The notes: generated by a model not told the origin, from the letters alone. A DNA stretch of 64,000 nucleotides from a bacterium (GCA_015485355.1 WFTQ01000103.1:51056-115055); one strand, 5' to 3'. Positions 28,146 to 38,083 are shown, numbered from the stretch's first letter. Made by a program: numbers and translations.

Positions 28146-29009
28146 TTAATCCAAGGCATCCATTTGCAGGATGAGTTCACGCACCAGCTTGTGAAATTTG
28201 TCTTTCACGCGATTGGCTATTTCGGTTACCTCGGCATGGGACAGAGGGCCGGAGCTGATCCCGGTGGCCAGATTGGTGATGCAGGATATCCCGGCCACCT
28301 TCATTCCGCGGGCACGAGCCACCAGCACCTCTGGAACGGTGGACATGCTTACCGCGTCCCCTCCCAGGCGCCTGACCATGCGAACCTCGGCCGCGGTTTC
28401 GTAGGAAGGTCCGGTGGAAACGAACAAGACCCCCTTCTTCAAAGGGATGCCCAATTGCAGTCCAATTTTTTCTATCAGTTCCACATATGCCGGGTGGTAA
28501 TTATCGTGCATATCGGGAAAGCGCGGTTCGGGTGCGACCACGGGTCCGCGCAAGGGATTCTGAAACAGAAAATTGATATGGTCGACAATAATCATCAAAT
28601 CGCCCGGACGAAAGAAAGGATTGACCCCACCGGCCGCATTGGTGACGATGAGTTTCCTTACCCCCAGCCCGTCCATCAAGCGGACCACATAGGCGACCTG
28701 GGCGATGCCGTGACCTTCGTAAAAATGGGTGCGCCCTTGAACCGCGACGACCGGTACCTGCTGAACCCGACCAAAAACCAGGAATCCCTTGTGGCCTTCC
28801 ACGGTAGACGGCGGGTAATGGGGAATCGCCGAGGCGGCGATCCGATCGGCGTTTTCCAAAGTGTCGGCAAAATCCCCCAATCCGGATCCCAGAATGAGTC
28901 CGATCCGGGGGTGGAGGGTGGTGAATCGTCGTATATGACGCAGGCTTTCCTGAAGCTGTGGCTCGATGGGGCTATGATTGTTGGATTTCGTCATGGGAAA
29001 CACCCGCAT
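28146..29009 (-). CDS. Purine nucleoside phosphorylase (trimeric PNP type)
   Basis: 287 residues. It splits purine nucleosides with phosphate into base and ribose-1-phosphate. The family marks are the phosphate-binding GLILGSGLGDFAD near 33-45, the PHYPPSTVEGHKG loop, GRTHFYEGH, and the base-binding TNAAGGVNP, followed by a VSMSTVPEVLVARARGM region. ATG 29009 overlaps the end of the upstream pgsA-like gene by 38 bases; ATG 28994 is an alternative. Last gene of the nupC-sppA-pgsA-PNP run and a functional match to nupC. Confidence 0.95.
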   Translation of the reverse strand: MRVFPMTKSNNHSPIEPQLQESLRHIRRFTTLHPRIGLILGSGLGDFADTLENADRIAASAIPHYPPSTVEGHKGFLVFGRVQQVPVVAVQGRTHFYEGHGIAQVAYVVRLMDGLGVRKLIVTNAAGGVNPFFRPGDLMIIVDHINFLFQNPLRGPVVAPEPRFPDMHDNYHPAYVELIEKIGLQLGIPLKKGVLFVSTGPSYETAAEVRMVRRLGGDAVSMSTVPEVLVARARGMKVAGISCITNLATGISSGPLSHAEVTEIANRVKDKFHKLVRELILQMDALD

Positions 29010-29577
29010 TTTCTTTTCGGATTACCAGGCGGTAAAATTTAAGCCCATAATAAGCGGCGGAAAACAGCAGAAATAATAATGTGAGCATCTGAAGAGGGGT
29101 TTGCAGAGGGGATAGCTGAAACAGGTGGCTGAGCAGCAGGGCGGCGATGATGGTGACGGCGATTTTACCGGGCCAGGCGGAGGCGACTACATAATTGAGA
29201 CGGGTCATTAACACAACGGATCCCACCAGGATGAGCACATCCCGACCGATGATCAGCCCTACCAACCAAAGGGGCAGTCCGTATCCCTGATGGAGAGCGA
29301 TGGCGGCCAGGCCGATGCAAAACTTGTCGGCCAGGGGATCCAAGATTTTTCCCAGCTCGCTGATCTGGTGTTGTTTCCGGGCAAAATAGCCGTCCAAAAA
29401 ATCGGATGCAATAGCCAGGGCGATGAAGATGAGCGCCTCCAACACCCGATGGGTTTGGATCAGATAGTAGATGTAGATTCCGGACAGCAGCCGGGCGAAG
29501 CTCAAGGCGTTGGACAGGGTGAAGATCAGCCGTCGTTGAAAAATTCGTTGGAACAGATGCCCGCGATGGTGTTTCAC
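28972..29577 (-). CDS. pgsA: CDP-alcohol phosphatidyltransferase, PgsA type
   Basis: 201 residues from GTG 29577. A longer frame to 29736 exists, but its first 50 residues lie inside sppA and do not look like this family. The signature D-G-x2-A-R-x8-G-x3-D-x3-D is complete, starting at DFLDGYFARK and ending at LDPLAD. About five membrane helices. The LGKILDPLADK ending is the usual form in phosphatidylglycerophosphate synthases, the first step to phosphatidylglycerol and cardiolipin. It is the second family member in the window. It overlaps the phosphorylase gene and follows sppA by 37 bases. Confidence 0.88.
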   Translation of the reverse strand: MKHHRGHLFQRIFQRRLIFTLSNALSFARLLSGIYIYYLIQTHRVLEALIFIALAIASDFLDGYFARKQHQISELGKILDPLADKFCIGLAAIALHQGYGLPLWLVGLIIGRDVLILVGSVVLMTRLNYVVASAWPGKIAVTIIAALLLSHLFQLSPLQTPLQMLTLLFLLFSAAYYGLKFYRLVIRKENAGVSHDEIQQS

Positions 29578-29614
29578 ATCTTCAACTTTTTTATTATTGA
29601 CCGAAAGTTTGTTG

Positions 29615-31369
29615 TCAGCGAATTCTGGGGATGACTGGACACAACGCCAGGGGTTCCCCGGCTTGTAGAAAACCCAGGGCCCGAATGAGACCCCGATAGG
29701 GACCTTCCATATCCTGGAGAAAGGGCATCGGGCCAAAGGCCTTTCCCTGAAAGGCCTGTAAAGAGCCGCCCAGCAGGCGTTGCATCAGACTTTTAATTTT
29801 AGGGTAAAAAATCAGTTTAACGCCTTCTTCCGGGGGGATACCCGCCATACGCTTGGCCACAGAAACAGCCGTGGCAAAGTCGCCCAATTTGTCGACCAGA
29901 CCGATTTCCAGGGCCTGGTGTCCGGTCCATACCCGTCCCTGGGCGACCCGATCGAGCTCCTCGATGCTTTTATGTCGTCCTTCGGCCGCCTTGCGTACAA
30001 AATCCCGGTAAACGTCCATGATGTAGCTTCTTAAGCGCCGGCGCTGTTCGGGGCTGAAAGGGCGATATTCGGAGAAAAAAGAGGCGTTGCGGCCGCGGTA
30101 GAATTCTTCTTTATTGATGCCCAACTTCTGGTACAGACCTTTCAGAGAGAATTTGCCTGCGAAGACCCCGATGCTGCCTACCAGGCTGGAAGGATGAGCG
30201 ACGATGGAGTCGGCCGCCATGCTGATGTAATAGCCGCCGGAAGCGGCCAGGCCGCCCACGGAAACCACCACGGGCTTTTTCTTTCGGGCACGCACCACTT
30301 CGCGCCAGATTATGTCGGCGGCCGTGGCGGAACCGCCGGGACTGTCGATCCGCAGAATGATGGCCGCAATGGCGTTGTCGTCGGCCGCCTGGCGAATGCT
30401 GTTGGCCATGCCGTCCGAGGTGATCAGACCGTCCTGACCAAATAACCTTTCACTGCCCACCACAATGGTACCCAGACCAAAGATCACCGCTATTTTCTTC
30501 TTGCCGGTTATGCCCAGTTTGGATGCGGGTATGGCCTTGTAACGGTTTAAAGAAACGAAACGGAGACGTTGGTTTAAACGCTTTTTCAGGTGCTGTTTCA
30601 AGTCGTTGTAATATAGGGTGGAGTCGATCAGTCCATACTGGTGGGCCTGGCGCGGATAAAATAACCCCTGGTCGACCAGTCGTTTGAAGGAAGAAACCGC
30701 CATTCCACGATCTTGGGCAATGGTTTGCAGGAAGCGCTGATAGTAATCGTCCAGAAGGGCCTGGGTAACCTCCCGCGCCGGTTCCGATGAGCGTTCCCGG
30801 GTAAACATTTCCGGAGCGCTCTTGTATTGACCGTGAGCGATGAAATCGGCTTCCACCCCGATCTTCTTTAACAATCCTTTAATAAATATGGGAGAGCTGG
30901 AAAGTCCGTTGACAAGAATAACCCCGGTGGGAGCGGCGAAAATGGAATCGGCCAGGCTGATTAGATAATAATCCAGGTTGGTGGCCGTTTCGAAATAGGC
31001 GTATATGGCCTTACCCGAGGTTTTAAAATCCTGAAGCACATCCCGCAACTCTTCCACCGTGGCCCAGTTGGTTAATAGAGGAAACGTGCGCAAAAGGATA
31101 CCGCTGATCTTGTCGTCCCGTTTGGCTTTGCGGACCGATTGGATGATGTCCTGAAGGGAGTGTTGTTTCCCTTCCAGCAACTCCCGGAAGGGATCTTCGA
31201 TCGTGCGTTCTGGAATTTCTCCTCCCAGTACCAGCTCCAGGAAAGAATTCCGGGCTATGGGCGGCGCCGTATCTTCAAAGCTTTTGAAAAAAGCATATTC
31301 CAGAAGGGCGACCAGTGCAAAGATGGCCACGATGATCAGGGCCAGTTTTTGCCATTCTTTCAGGCGCAT
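29615..31369 (-). CDS. sppA: Signal peptide peptidase SppA, long (67-kDa) form
   Basis: 584 residues, with an N-terminal membrane anchor at about 9-28 and two tandem S49 domains, as in the long form of the enzyme. The Lys of the dyad is in HGQYKSAPEMF in the first half and the Ser in LAASGGYYIS in the second. The SPGGSATAAD segment is also conserved. It degrades leftover signal peptides in the membrane and forms a periplasm-facing bowl. It sits between nupC and pgsA on the same strand; the link to nucleoside genes is positional only. Confidence 0.95.
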   Translation of the reverse strand: MRLKEWQKLALIIVAIFALVALLEYAFFKSFEDTAPPIARNSFLELVLGGEIPERTIEDPFRELLEGKQHSLQDIIQSVRKAKRDDKISGILLRTFPLLTNWATVEELRDVLQDFKTSGKAIYAYFETATNLDYYLISLADSIFAAPTGVILVNGLSSSPIFIKGLLKKIGVEADFIAHGQYKSAPEMFTRERSSEPAREVTQALLDDYYQRFLQTIAQDRGMAVSSFKRLVDQGLFYPRQAHQYGLIDSTLYYNDLKQHLKKRLNQRLRFVSLNRYKAIPASKLGITGKKKIAVIFGLGTIVVGSERLFGQDGLITSDGMANSIRQAADDNAIAAIILRIDSPGGSATAADIIWREVVRARKKKPVVVSVGGLAASGGYYISMAADSIVAHPSSLVGSIGVFAGKFSLKGLYQKLGINKEEFYRGRNASFFSEYRPFSPEQRRRLRSYIMDVYRDFVRKAAEGRHKSIEELDRVAQGRVWTGHQALEIGLVDKLGDFATAVSVAKRMAGIPPEEGVKLIFYPKIKSLMQRLLGGSLQAFQGKAFGPMPFLQDMEGPYRGLIRALGFLQAGEPLALCPVIPRIR

Positions 31370-31510
31370 GAAATCTCCCCTACGATTTTGCTCTATCCAT
31401 TAGATTTTGCCGAAATCCCAATCTTTACGGCCCGGTTCGGGTGGAATGGTGGAACCGGGGCGTCAACGGTATTCAATATGCTTTCATTTTTCAACGATTC
31501 CAATGATTCT

Positions 31511-32839
31511 TTAAAATGATGTAATCACACCGGCGATGGTGGCGGTCATCATATTGGCCAGGGTGCCGGCCATAACGGCCCGCAGTCCCAATTGGGCCAG
31601 TTCGGACATGCGATTGGGGATGAGCGGTCCGATCCCACCAATCTGAATGGCGATCGAGCTGAAGTTGGCGAATCCGCACAGGGCGTAAGTGGCCATCAGG
31701 ATGGTTTTGGGGGAAAGCACATTGCCCTGGATGAAATCGGCCAGGTTTAAGTAGGCGACAAATTCGTTGACCACGATTTTGGTCCCCAGCAGGGAACCGA
31801 ATTGCAGGACATCTTGGGCGGGAACCCCGATGATCCAGGCGGGGACGGCCAACAGCCAGCCAAAGAGTTTGTTTAAAGAAAGGTCCAGCCCCACCAGCCC
31901 TCCGGCCCACCCCAGGATGTAGTTCAGCATGGCGATCAGGGCGATGAAGGCGATGAGCATGCCGCCCACATTGGCGGCCAGTTTTAGTCCGTCGGCGGCC
32001 CCTCGGGCGGCGGCGTCGATCACGTTTTGTCCGGTTTTTTCCACCTTCACCCGGACATCCCCCCGGGTTTCCGGGACATCGGTTTCGGGGATTAATATTT
32101 TGGCCAGCACCAGGGCCGCGGGTGCAGCCATAACACTGGCTCCCAGTAAATGTTCGGCGAATTGGAGACGGGCCGCGTCCAGACTGATGCCCCGGGCCAC
32201 CGCGAATGAATTGCCCAACATCTGGATATAGGCCGCCATAACGCCTCCGGCAATGGTGGCCATCCCCCCCGTCATTACTGCCAGCAGTTCCGAATGGGTC
32301 ATGCCTTTCAGGTAAGGGCGAATCATCAACGGCGCTTCGGTTTGTCCCACAAAAATATTGGCCGATACCGACAACGATTCCGCTCCGCTGGTACCCAGCA
32401 ATCGCGCCATTAACCAGGCCATCCCCTGAACTACCCGCTGCATAATGCCCAGATAGTAGAGAATGGACATCAAAGAGCTAAAAAAGATAATGGTGGGAAG
32501 TACTTGAAACGCAAAAAAGGAACCCAGACTTCCGTCCTGGCCGGGGCTTAAGGCCAAATTCCCAAACAGGAATTTGGCCCCTTCGGTGGTAAAGTTGAGT
32601 ACCAGAACAAAAAAGGAACTGATCCAGGCGAAAAAGGCCTTGGGCCATCCTAAAGGGGCAAACATTGCTTGCATATCGTGGCCTTTGAGGATAAAAACGG
32701 CCAGTACGATTTGGGTGGCGATTCCCGCACTAACCAGTCGCCAGCTTACCCGTCGTCGGTTGTCCGAGAGAACCAGGGCGAGGCCCACAATAAATCCCAG
32801 ACCCAGCAGTCCACGTAGAAGGGCCAGTAGAAAATCCAT
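31511..32839 (-). CDS. Concentrative nucleoside transporter (NupC/CNT family)
   Basis: 442 residues with 8-10 membrane helices. It imports nucleosides with Na+ or H+. The conserved segment GQTEAPLMIRPYL in the middle, TGGMATIAGGVMAAY after it and the C-terminal GLRAVMAGTLANMMTATIAG are all CNT features. The N-terminal RGLLGLGFIVGLALVLS start is typical. Linked on the same strand to a purine nucleoside phosphorylase and, upstream, to thymidine and uridine kinases, which together form a nucleoside salvage set. ATG 32839 is preceded by GGAGGAA. Confidence 0.95.
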   Translation of the reverse strand: MDFLLALLRGLLGLGFIVGLALVLSDNRRRVSWRLVSAGIATQIVLAVFILKGHDMQAMFAPLGWPKAFFAWISSFFVLVLNFTTEGAKFLFGNLALSPGQDGSLGSFFAFQVLPTIIFFSSLMSILYYLGIMQRVVQGMAWLMARLLGTSGAESLSVSANIFVGQTEAPLMIRPYLKGMTHSELLAVMTGGMATIAGGVMAAYIQMLGNSFAVARGISLDAARLQFAEHLLGASVMAAPAALVLAKILIPETDVPETRGDVRVKVEKTGQNVIDAAARGAADGLKLAANVGGMLIAFIALIAMLNYILGWAGGLVGLDLSLNKLFGWLLAVPAWIIGVPAQDVLQFGSLLGTKIVVNEFVAYLNLADFIQGNVLSPKTILMATYALCGFANFSSIAIQIGGIGPLIPNRMSELAQLGLRAVMAGTLANMMTATIAGVITSF

Positions 32840-32892
32840 GGAGTTCCTCCGTGCTTAAATTTCCCGTTCCTATGAATTCCCAAAAGATAAAA

Positions 32893-32921
32893 AATAAAAG
32901 TGAATTAATAAATAAAACCAA
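32893..32921 (-). promoter_or_regulatory. Possible promoter for nupC-like gene
   Basis: On the minus strand TTGGTT (32921-32916), 17-base AT-rich spacer, TTTATT (32898-32893). The -10 is weak; the region is strikingly AT-rich compared with its surroundings. Confidence 0.35.
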
Positions 32922-33055
32922 CGGTTTTTTGAAAATTGCGCCGCTTGTTTGATGGCAAACGCCGGGCGATTCTCCCTGGGGGGAAAGGACAGCGTTCCGT
33001 TGATAGAGAGACCACGGGGGTTCGTCCTGGGCACCGATGGCGATCCCGCGAGAAT

Positions 33056-33646
33056 TTAAGGGGAGCCTTCGGCATCGTTAGACTCCTTGGGCGGGGGTTC
33101 GAAGCAATTCCGGCATCTGGCTTCGTAAATGTCGGCCGCGCCGACAATGACCCGGGCCGAATCGGGGGTTTTGCGCTGGGTGAAGTGGGCCGGATTTCCG
33201 CAAACGACGCATATGGCACTGGTTTTTGTCACATACTCGGCGGTGGCCATCAATTGGGGCATGGGCTCAAAAGGTTCGCCCCGATAATCCATGTCTAAAC
33301 CGGCCACGATTACCCGTTTTCCCATGTTGGCCAATTTCTGACACACCGGAACCAGGCCTGCGTCGAAAAACTGCGCTTCGTCGATGCCCACAACCTGGCT
33401 CTCCAGAGCCAGTTCCAGAATTTCCCGGGGATGTGCCACCACCCGTGAGGGAATTTTCAGCTCCGAATGGGACACCAGATGATCGGCACTGTAGCGAGTA
33501 TCAATCCGGGGTTTGAATATGGCTACTTTCTGACGGGCGATGATGGCCCGGCGTAATCGGCGGATCAATTCTTCGGTCTTTCCACTAAACATGCATCCCG
33601 AAATCACTTCGATCCAACCCACGTTACGATGAATGATGGGCAACAT
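33056..33646 (-). CDS. tdk: Thymidine kinase (type II)
   Basis: 196 residues. P-loop [19 protein letters not shown] near 17-35 and the catalytic Glu in GIDEAQFFD. The lasso region has the two zinc-binding Cys pairs (CVVC and CRNC). It phosphorylates thymidine with ATP. ATG 33646 follows udk by about 70 bases on the same strand, so both are probably one transcript. Part of the nucleoside salvage block with nupC and PNP. The last 10 residues are acidic and not conserved. Confidence 0.97.
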   Translation of the reverse strand: MLPIIHRNVGWIEVISGCMFSGKTEELIRRLRRAIIARQKVAIFKPRIDTRYSADHLVSHSELKIPSRVVAHPREILELALESQVVGIDEAQFFDAGLVPVCQKLANMGKRVIVAGLDMDYRGEPFEPMPQLMATAEYVTKTSAICVVCGNPAHFTQRKTPDSARVIVGAADIYEARCRNCFEPPPKESNDAEGSP

Positions 33647-33715
33647 ACAATGCCTCTCCGTTTTACCCTGTTGCTGAACATCCCATTTAAGCTGGGCTCG
33701 CCGCCCGAAGCGGGG

Positions 33716-34348
33716 TTAGCGGTCCCCGATTTCCGCCAGAATATCCTGAATGCGGGACTTGACAATGTCTATGGCGATGATGTTCTTACCGCCCCGGGGG
33801 ATGATGATATCGGCGTATCGTTTGGAAGGCTCCACAAATTGTAAATACATTGGGCGTACGGTTTCCAGATACTGGCGAATGACATTGTCCACCGTCCGTC
33901 CCCGCTCCTGGATATCCCGCTCCAAACGACGAATAAAGCAAATATCCGGCGGAGTATCGATATAAATCTTAATATCCAGCAGTTCCCGTAATTCCGGTAT
34001 CGCCAGAATCAAAATACCCTCGATAATGATGATCTGATGAGGACCCACCCGTTGGGTTTCCTTCTTGCGACTGTGGGTGGTGTAATCGTATAAAGGATGT
34101 TCAATGCTTTCTCCTTCCCGAAGCTTTTTTAAATGTTCAACCAACAGATGGTGGTCGAAGGCGTCCGGGTGGTCGAAATTAAATTTGGTGCGTTCTTCGA
34201 ACGGTAGATGAGAAAGATCCTTGTAGTACGAATCTTCCTGAATGATGACCACCTTATCGGAACCCAACTTGTTGTACAGCGTGTGGGCGACCAGTGTTTT
34301 TCCGGACCCACTGGCCCCTGCAATTCCAATGATCATCCCTTTTTTCAT
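33716..34348 (-). CDS. udk: Uridine/cytidine kinase
   Basis: 210 residues. P-loop GASGSGKTLVA near 9-19, the ILIL/IPELRELLDIKIYIDTP strand, and the RRLERDIQERGRT segment with the lid arginines, all typical of uridine kinase. It phosphorylates uridine and cytidine. First gene of the udk-tdk pair, with a strong promoter about 50 bases upstream. A more distant P-loop kinase of the same superfamily is at 49801. Confidence 0.96.
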   Translation of the reverse strand: MKKGMIIGIAGASGSGKTLVAHTLYNKLGSDKVVIIQEDSYYKDLSHLPFEERTKFNFDHPDAFDHHLLVEHLKKLREGESIEHPLYDYTTHSRKKETQRVGPHQIIIIEGILILAIPELRELLDIKIYIDTPPDICFIRRLERDIQERGRTVDNVIRQYLETVRPMYLQFVEPSKRYADIIIPRGGKNIIAIDIVKSRIQDILAEIGDR

Positions 34349-34398
34349 GCGCTTTGGGTATTTAATGTGTTTTCCTCGTTCCCTTTAAGTTAGGAGCA

Positions 34399-34426
34399 AT
34401 TATAATGCAGAAAATTTAGAAAGCAA
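34399..34426 (-). promoter_or_regulatory. Sigma-70 promoter for udk-tdk
   Basis: On the minus strand TTGCTT (34426-34421), 16-base spacer, TATAAT (34404-34399). Predicted start near 34392, a leader of about 44 bases. Confidence 0.78.
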
Positions 34427-34483
34427 GTTGATTTTGTTTTGGGCAAACGGGCCGCTCCGCAGGGTTGGAAAGGCGGATAAGGA

Positions 34484-34921
34484 CTATTGGACACGAATTT
34501 TTTCCCGAATGAGGCGGTATGTCTTCGGGCCTATCCCCCGAACGTTCATAATATCTTCGGGCCGACGAAACGGTCCATGGCTGTTCCGATACTGAATGAT
34601 CCGTTGAGCCAGGGCGGGACCTATCCGCGGAAGACGGATCAACTCCTCGGCGGAGGCGGTGTTGATGTTGATCGTGCCCAAAAGAACCTTGGGGGAGCGG
34701 GAACGGGGTGCGGAGGCGGAGGTATCATCCGAAGTTTCTGCGGTGGGTTGCAACACTTGTTGAATACTGTCGAACCGGGCGAAAAATTGTTGTTCAAATG
34801 TGCTGAAATCATAACTTTGAGGGGGGAAGAACCAGGTTCGTACGATCTGATACCCCACGATGAGGGTAAGCACAACCGCCAACGTCCAGACGGCCTTTTG
34901 TTGTAGCGGGGTGAAATGCAT
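34484..34921 (-). CDS. ComEA-like helix-hairpin-helix protein
   Basis: 145 residues. One N-terminal membrane helix at about 10-27 anchors it, followed by a variable linker to about 80. The C-terminal 65 residues are two helix-hairpin-helix motifs with the usual signature [18 protein letters not shown] and the later [17 protein letters not shown]. Proteins of this type bind double-stranded DNA outside the membrane and help DNA uptake, or occur as general HhH DNA-binding proteins. No other com gene is nearby. It is isolated between udk and dnaJ. Confidence 0.88.
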   Translation of the reverse strand: MHFTPLQQKAVWTLAVVLTLIVGYQIVRTWFFPPQSYDFSTFEQQFFARFDSIQQVLQPTAETSDDTSASAPRSRSPKVLLGTININTASAEELIRLPRIGPALAQRIIQYRNSHGPFRRPEDIMNVRGIGPKTYRLIREKIRVQ

Positions 34922-35167
34922 GGTCTTCTCCGGAAAAGTTCGACACCCGCTCCCGGACGGATGTTGTTAACGGGACCGGTGCTTTATACCGGCTGTGAAC
35001 CCATTGTGTTCGCGATGCCGCGGGGTAACGGACCCATGGGCACCGACCTTGTTCACCGGACGGCCCGCGGCATGGCCGACACTTACCAGGGGACAATTGT
35101 ACCAAACCTGAAATATTATCTGTACCGGCCGTTTCGAAAGCGATATGAAAGACCCGCCTGGGGATTG

Positions 35168-36346
35168 TCAGATATTAAACGCTTCTTTAAATTTTTGAAA
35201 AAAGCTTTTTCCTTTCCGGGGAGGATTGACGTTTTCCAGTTCCGAGAGTTCTTCCAGCAATTCTTTTTCTCTGGGAGAAAGCTTGGTGGGGACCCACAGT
35301 TTGACCTGTACCAGCAGGTCTCCCCGACGGTAACCGTTGAGTTCGGGCAAGCCTTTAGCACGGATTCGGAAAACTTTTCCGGGTTGAGTGCCGGGAGGTA
35401 TATGAATTTTGACTCGTTTGTAGCGCTGGGGGTTTTCCTCGGTAAATTCCTGGCCACCCTCGGCCAGTTCGAGGGTGGGAATCTCCACATCGGCACCCAG
35501 AGCCGCCTGGGGAAAACTCAAATACAGATCGTAGATTACATCATTACCATGGCGGGTAAAGAGGGGATGATTTTTTTCGTCGATCACCACTATCAGATCG
35601 CCCGCCGGCCCCCCTCGGGGTCCCACGTGCCCTTTTCCCTGAAGGGTCAGATAATTGCCCTTGTTCACGCCGGCCGGGATGTTGATTTCGATCGTTTCTT
35701 CGACGCGAAGGCGGCCTTCGCCCCGGCAGTCCGGACATGGATCGCTGATGATGTGGCCTTCGCCCCGGCATTGAGGGCAGGGGCTGACGTTCACAAAGCG
35801 CCCGAAGATGGATTGGGTAACCTGGCGAATCTCCCCCGTACCTTTACAGGTGGGGCAGGCCCGGGGTTTGCGGCCGGGTTTCAGACCGCTGCCGTGACAG
35901 GTGCTGCACCGCGCCAACTTATTCAATTTAATTTTCTTGCGCACGCCGGTGTGAATCTCTTCCAGAGAGAGGTTCAGGCGGATCTGCAAATCCTGGCCCC
36001 GTTCCCGGCGTCGGCCGCCCCGGCTGCGGGTACGGGTGCCGAATATGTCCCCGAAAACCTCCTCAAATATGCTAAAAGGATCATGGAAATCCGTAAAATC
36101 GAATCCCCCCGTTCCCCCTTTCAGCCCCTCGGGGCCGTACTGATCGTATAATCGACGTTTGTCCGGATGGCTCAGTACTTCGTAGGCTTCGGCAATTTCT
36201 TTGAACCTTTCCTCCGCCTCTTTATCGCCCTGATTGCGATCGGGGTGATATTTCATCGCCAGCTTGCGGTAGGCCGATTTGATCTCCTCCTCCGTCGCCG
36301 ATCGCGATACCCCCAATATCTCGTAATAGTCTTTATGGGTTGCCAT
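35168..36346 (-). CDS. dnaJ: Chaperone DnaJ (Hsp40)
   Basis: 392 residues. J domain 1-70 with the HPD triad in KYHPDRNQG, Gly/Phe linker [11 protein letters not shown], then four CxxCxGxG zinc repeats ([32 protein letters not shown]) at about 135-205, and the C-terminal substrate domains. It stimulates DnaK ATPase and delivers clients. It lies 12 bases after grpE in the hrcA-grpE-dnaJ operon. dnaK is not in the window, which is unusual for this gene order. The last 20 residues add a basic Lys/Phe tail. Confidence 0.97.
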   Translation of the reverse strand: MATHKDYYEILGVSRSATEEEIKSAYRKLAMKYHPDRNQGDKEAEERFKEIAEAYEVLSHPDKRRLYDQYGPEGLKGGTGGFDFTDFHDPFSIFEEVFGDIFGTRTRSRGGRRRERGQDLQIRLNLSLEEIHTGVRKKIKLNKLARCSTCHGSGLKPGRKPRACPTCKGTGEIRQVTQSIFGRFVNVSPCPQCRGEGHIISDPCPDCRGEGRLRVEETIEINIPAGVNKGNYLTLQGKGHVGPRGGPAGDLIVVIDEKNHPLFTRHGNDVIYDLYLSFPQAALGADVEIPTLELAEGGQEFTEENPQRYKRVKIHIPPGTQPGKVFRIRAKGLPELNGYRRGDLLVQVKLWVPTKLSPREKELLEELSELENVNPPRKGKSFFQKFKEAFNI

Positions 36347-36358
36347 GAGTCTCCTTTC

Positions 36359-36994
36359 TTATTTCGCCACAATCACCTTGGCGTGCCGTATAACCCGATC
36401 CTTGTAAACATAGCCTTTCTGCACTTCTTCTAAAATGGTGCCCGCTTCTACCCCTTCCCGTTCCGCCATGAGAATCGCTTCGTGAAGATTATAATCGAAT
36501 TGCTGACCCACCGCTTTAATGGGCTTTACCCCCTCTGCTTCCAGTATGTTGAGAAAATGTTGATAGATCATTTCGATGCCGTTGCGGAAGGCTTCAAAAT
36601 TTTTGCTGTGATCGGACATATGCAGTGCCCGTTCCAGTTCATCCACCAGGGGCAGTAATTTTTCCACCAGCTTCTGGTTGCCATAAATGACCACATTCTC
36701 CAGTTCCCGATCATAGCGTTTTTTCAGGTTCTGCATATCGGCGGTCAGCCGGATGAGCTGGTCTTGCAATTGCTGAAGGCGTTCCTTAAGTTGTCGGTTT
36801 TCGGCCTGCAATTGCTGGGTCTTGGAACGGGATTTTTTACGGGCGCCTGTTTGTTGATCGGCAGGGGATGCCACATCGGCAGCCGTCAATGGTTCCGGTC
36901 CGGAAGAATCGGTCCGTTTTTCCGTGGAAGCCGTGGTTTCCCGGGTTGTACTCGGTTTCGTGCCCTTTACCGCAGCCGAATTCGATTTGCTCAT
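36359..36994 (-). CDS. grpE: Nucleotide exchange factor GrpE
   Basis: 211 residues. Residues 1-60 are Ser/Thr-rich and disordered-looking; a long coiled coil follows (about 60-120); the C-terminal beta wing has the family signature near FRNGIEMIYQHFLNILEAEGV, AVGQQFDYNLHEAI and GYVYKDRVIRHAKVIV. It exchanges ADP for ATP on DnaK and acts as a thermosensor. 21 bases after hrcA and 12 before dnaJ. Confidence 0.96.
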   Translation of the reverse strand: MSKSNSAAVKGTKPSTTRETTASTEKRTDSSGPEPLTAADVASPADQQTGARKKSRSKTQQLQAENRQLKERLQQLQDQLIRLTADMQNLKKRYDRELENVVIYGNQKLVEKLLPLVDELERALHMSDHSKNFEAFRNGIEMIYQHFLNILEAEGVKPIKAVGQQFDYNLHEAILMAEREGVEAGTILEEVQKGYVYKDRVIRHAKVIVAK

Positions 36995-37015
36995 GGACGT
37001 CCTCCCCCTTACTGA

Positions 37016-38056
37016 TTAATTATAAGCCCTTTCCAGCGCTTCGGTAATGGTTCGAGCCGTAAAATCGACCAGAGAAATCAGTTTGCTGTAGTTCATGCGC
37101 GTTGGACCTATGATCCCGATGGTTCCGGAAATGTTATGAATGCGATACCGGGCACTGATTATACTACAGGTCTGCATCCGCTTTTCCTGGATTTCTTCGC
37201 CGATCTTGATGCTGATAGAGGTGTTCTGATTGGCCACGTCCAACAGGTGGATAATGATTTCTTGATTTTCTAACAATTCGATTACCGAAGAGAATGTTTC
37301 CACATCGGAAAATTCCGGTTGCTGAACGATATTGTGAGTCCCCTTGAAAAAAACTTCCTTATCTTCTTCGAAATCGAACAACCGATCGGCGATCTGGTTG
37401 AGTTGATTAAGGATCCCGGTCTCTTCATTGCGGATGTCCCGCACAATCTCCCGAAAACGCCGCCGGATATCGATTAACCGCATTCCATATAAACGCTCGT
37501 TCAACACCCGAGCCACGGATTGTAACCGTTCCGCGGAGGTTCGAGTAGGAATTTCCAGGGTGAGGGTTTTGACCATGCCGGATTGGATGCTCAATACCAG
37601 CAGCACTCGCTCCGTGGAAAGCCGTACAATTTCCATCCGATGAAAAATGCCTTCTTCCAGTTTGGGAGAGACCACCACACTCAGTTGGTGAGAAAGCCGG
37701 GCCAGAATCTGGGTGGCTTCCCGCATTATTTCTTCCAATTCAAAGGCGGATTGCTTCAGGGACTTCCGAATAACCTCCTTCTCTTCGTGACTTAAGCGGG
37801 ATCGTTTCATCAGCCTGTCCACATAAATCCGGTATCCAATGGTTGTGGGAATTCTTCCCGCAGAGGTATAGGGCTGGGAAATGTAGCCCTTCTCTTCCAG
37901 AGAGGCCATGATGTTCCGTATGGTGGCGGGACTGAAGCTGAGATGCTCTTTTTGGGCAATATACGAAGAACTGACCGGTGCAGCATTTTTAATGAAATAC
38001 TGCACGATGGCACTCAAAATTAACTTTTCCCGTTCGGTCAAAGGGATCAATTGCAT
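37016..38056 (-). CDS. hrcA: Heat-inducible transcription repressor HrcA
   Basis: 346 residues. The N-terminal winged helix (to about 75) contains SPATIRNIMASLEEKGYISQPYTSAG, shown here only in part, typical of HrcA. A GAF-like middle domain and a C-terminal EALERAYN end follow, with IIGPTRMNYSKLISLVDF near the end as in the family. It binds CIRCE and represses chaperone operons. Such a site lies before groES (23111-23137). HrcA is first in the operon with grpE and dnaJ. I find no CIRCE in its own promoter region. Confidence 0.96.
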   Translation of the reverse strand: MQLIPLTEREKLILSAIVQYFIKNAAPVSSSYIAQKEHLSFSPATIRNIMASLEEKGYISQPYTSAGRIPTTIGYRIYVDRLMKRSRLSHEEKEVIRKSLKQSAFELEEIMREATQILARLSHQLSVVVSPKLEEGIFHRMEIVRLSTERVLLVLSIQSGMVKTLTLEIPTRTSAERLQSVARVLNERLYGMRLIDIRRRFREIVRDIRNEETGILNQLNQIADRLFDFEEDKEVFFKGTHNIVQQPEFSDVETFSSVIELLENQEIIIHLLDVANQNTSISIKIGEEIQEKRMQTCSIISARYRIHNISGTIGIIGPTRMNYSKLISLVDFTARTITEALERAYN

Positions 38057-38083
38057 CGTTCACCCAATCCATTGATTGATTTA

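Noticed and set aside
28026..29042. A 338-codon plus-strand open frame opposite the phosphorylase gene
   Set aside because: It is a shadow of the purine nucleoside phosphorylase reading on the minus strand; no ribosome site or recognisable domain.
34916..36151. A 411-codon plus-strand open frame opposite dnaJ
   Set aside because: It is the complement of dnaJ and part of comEA; its translation has no family features while dnaJ on the other strand is unmistakable.
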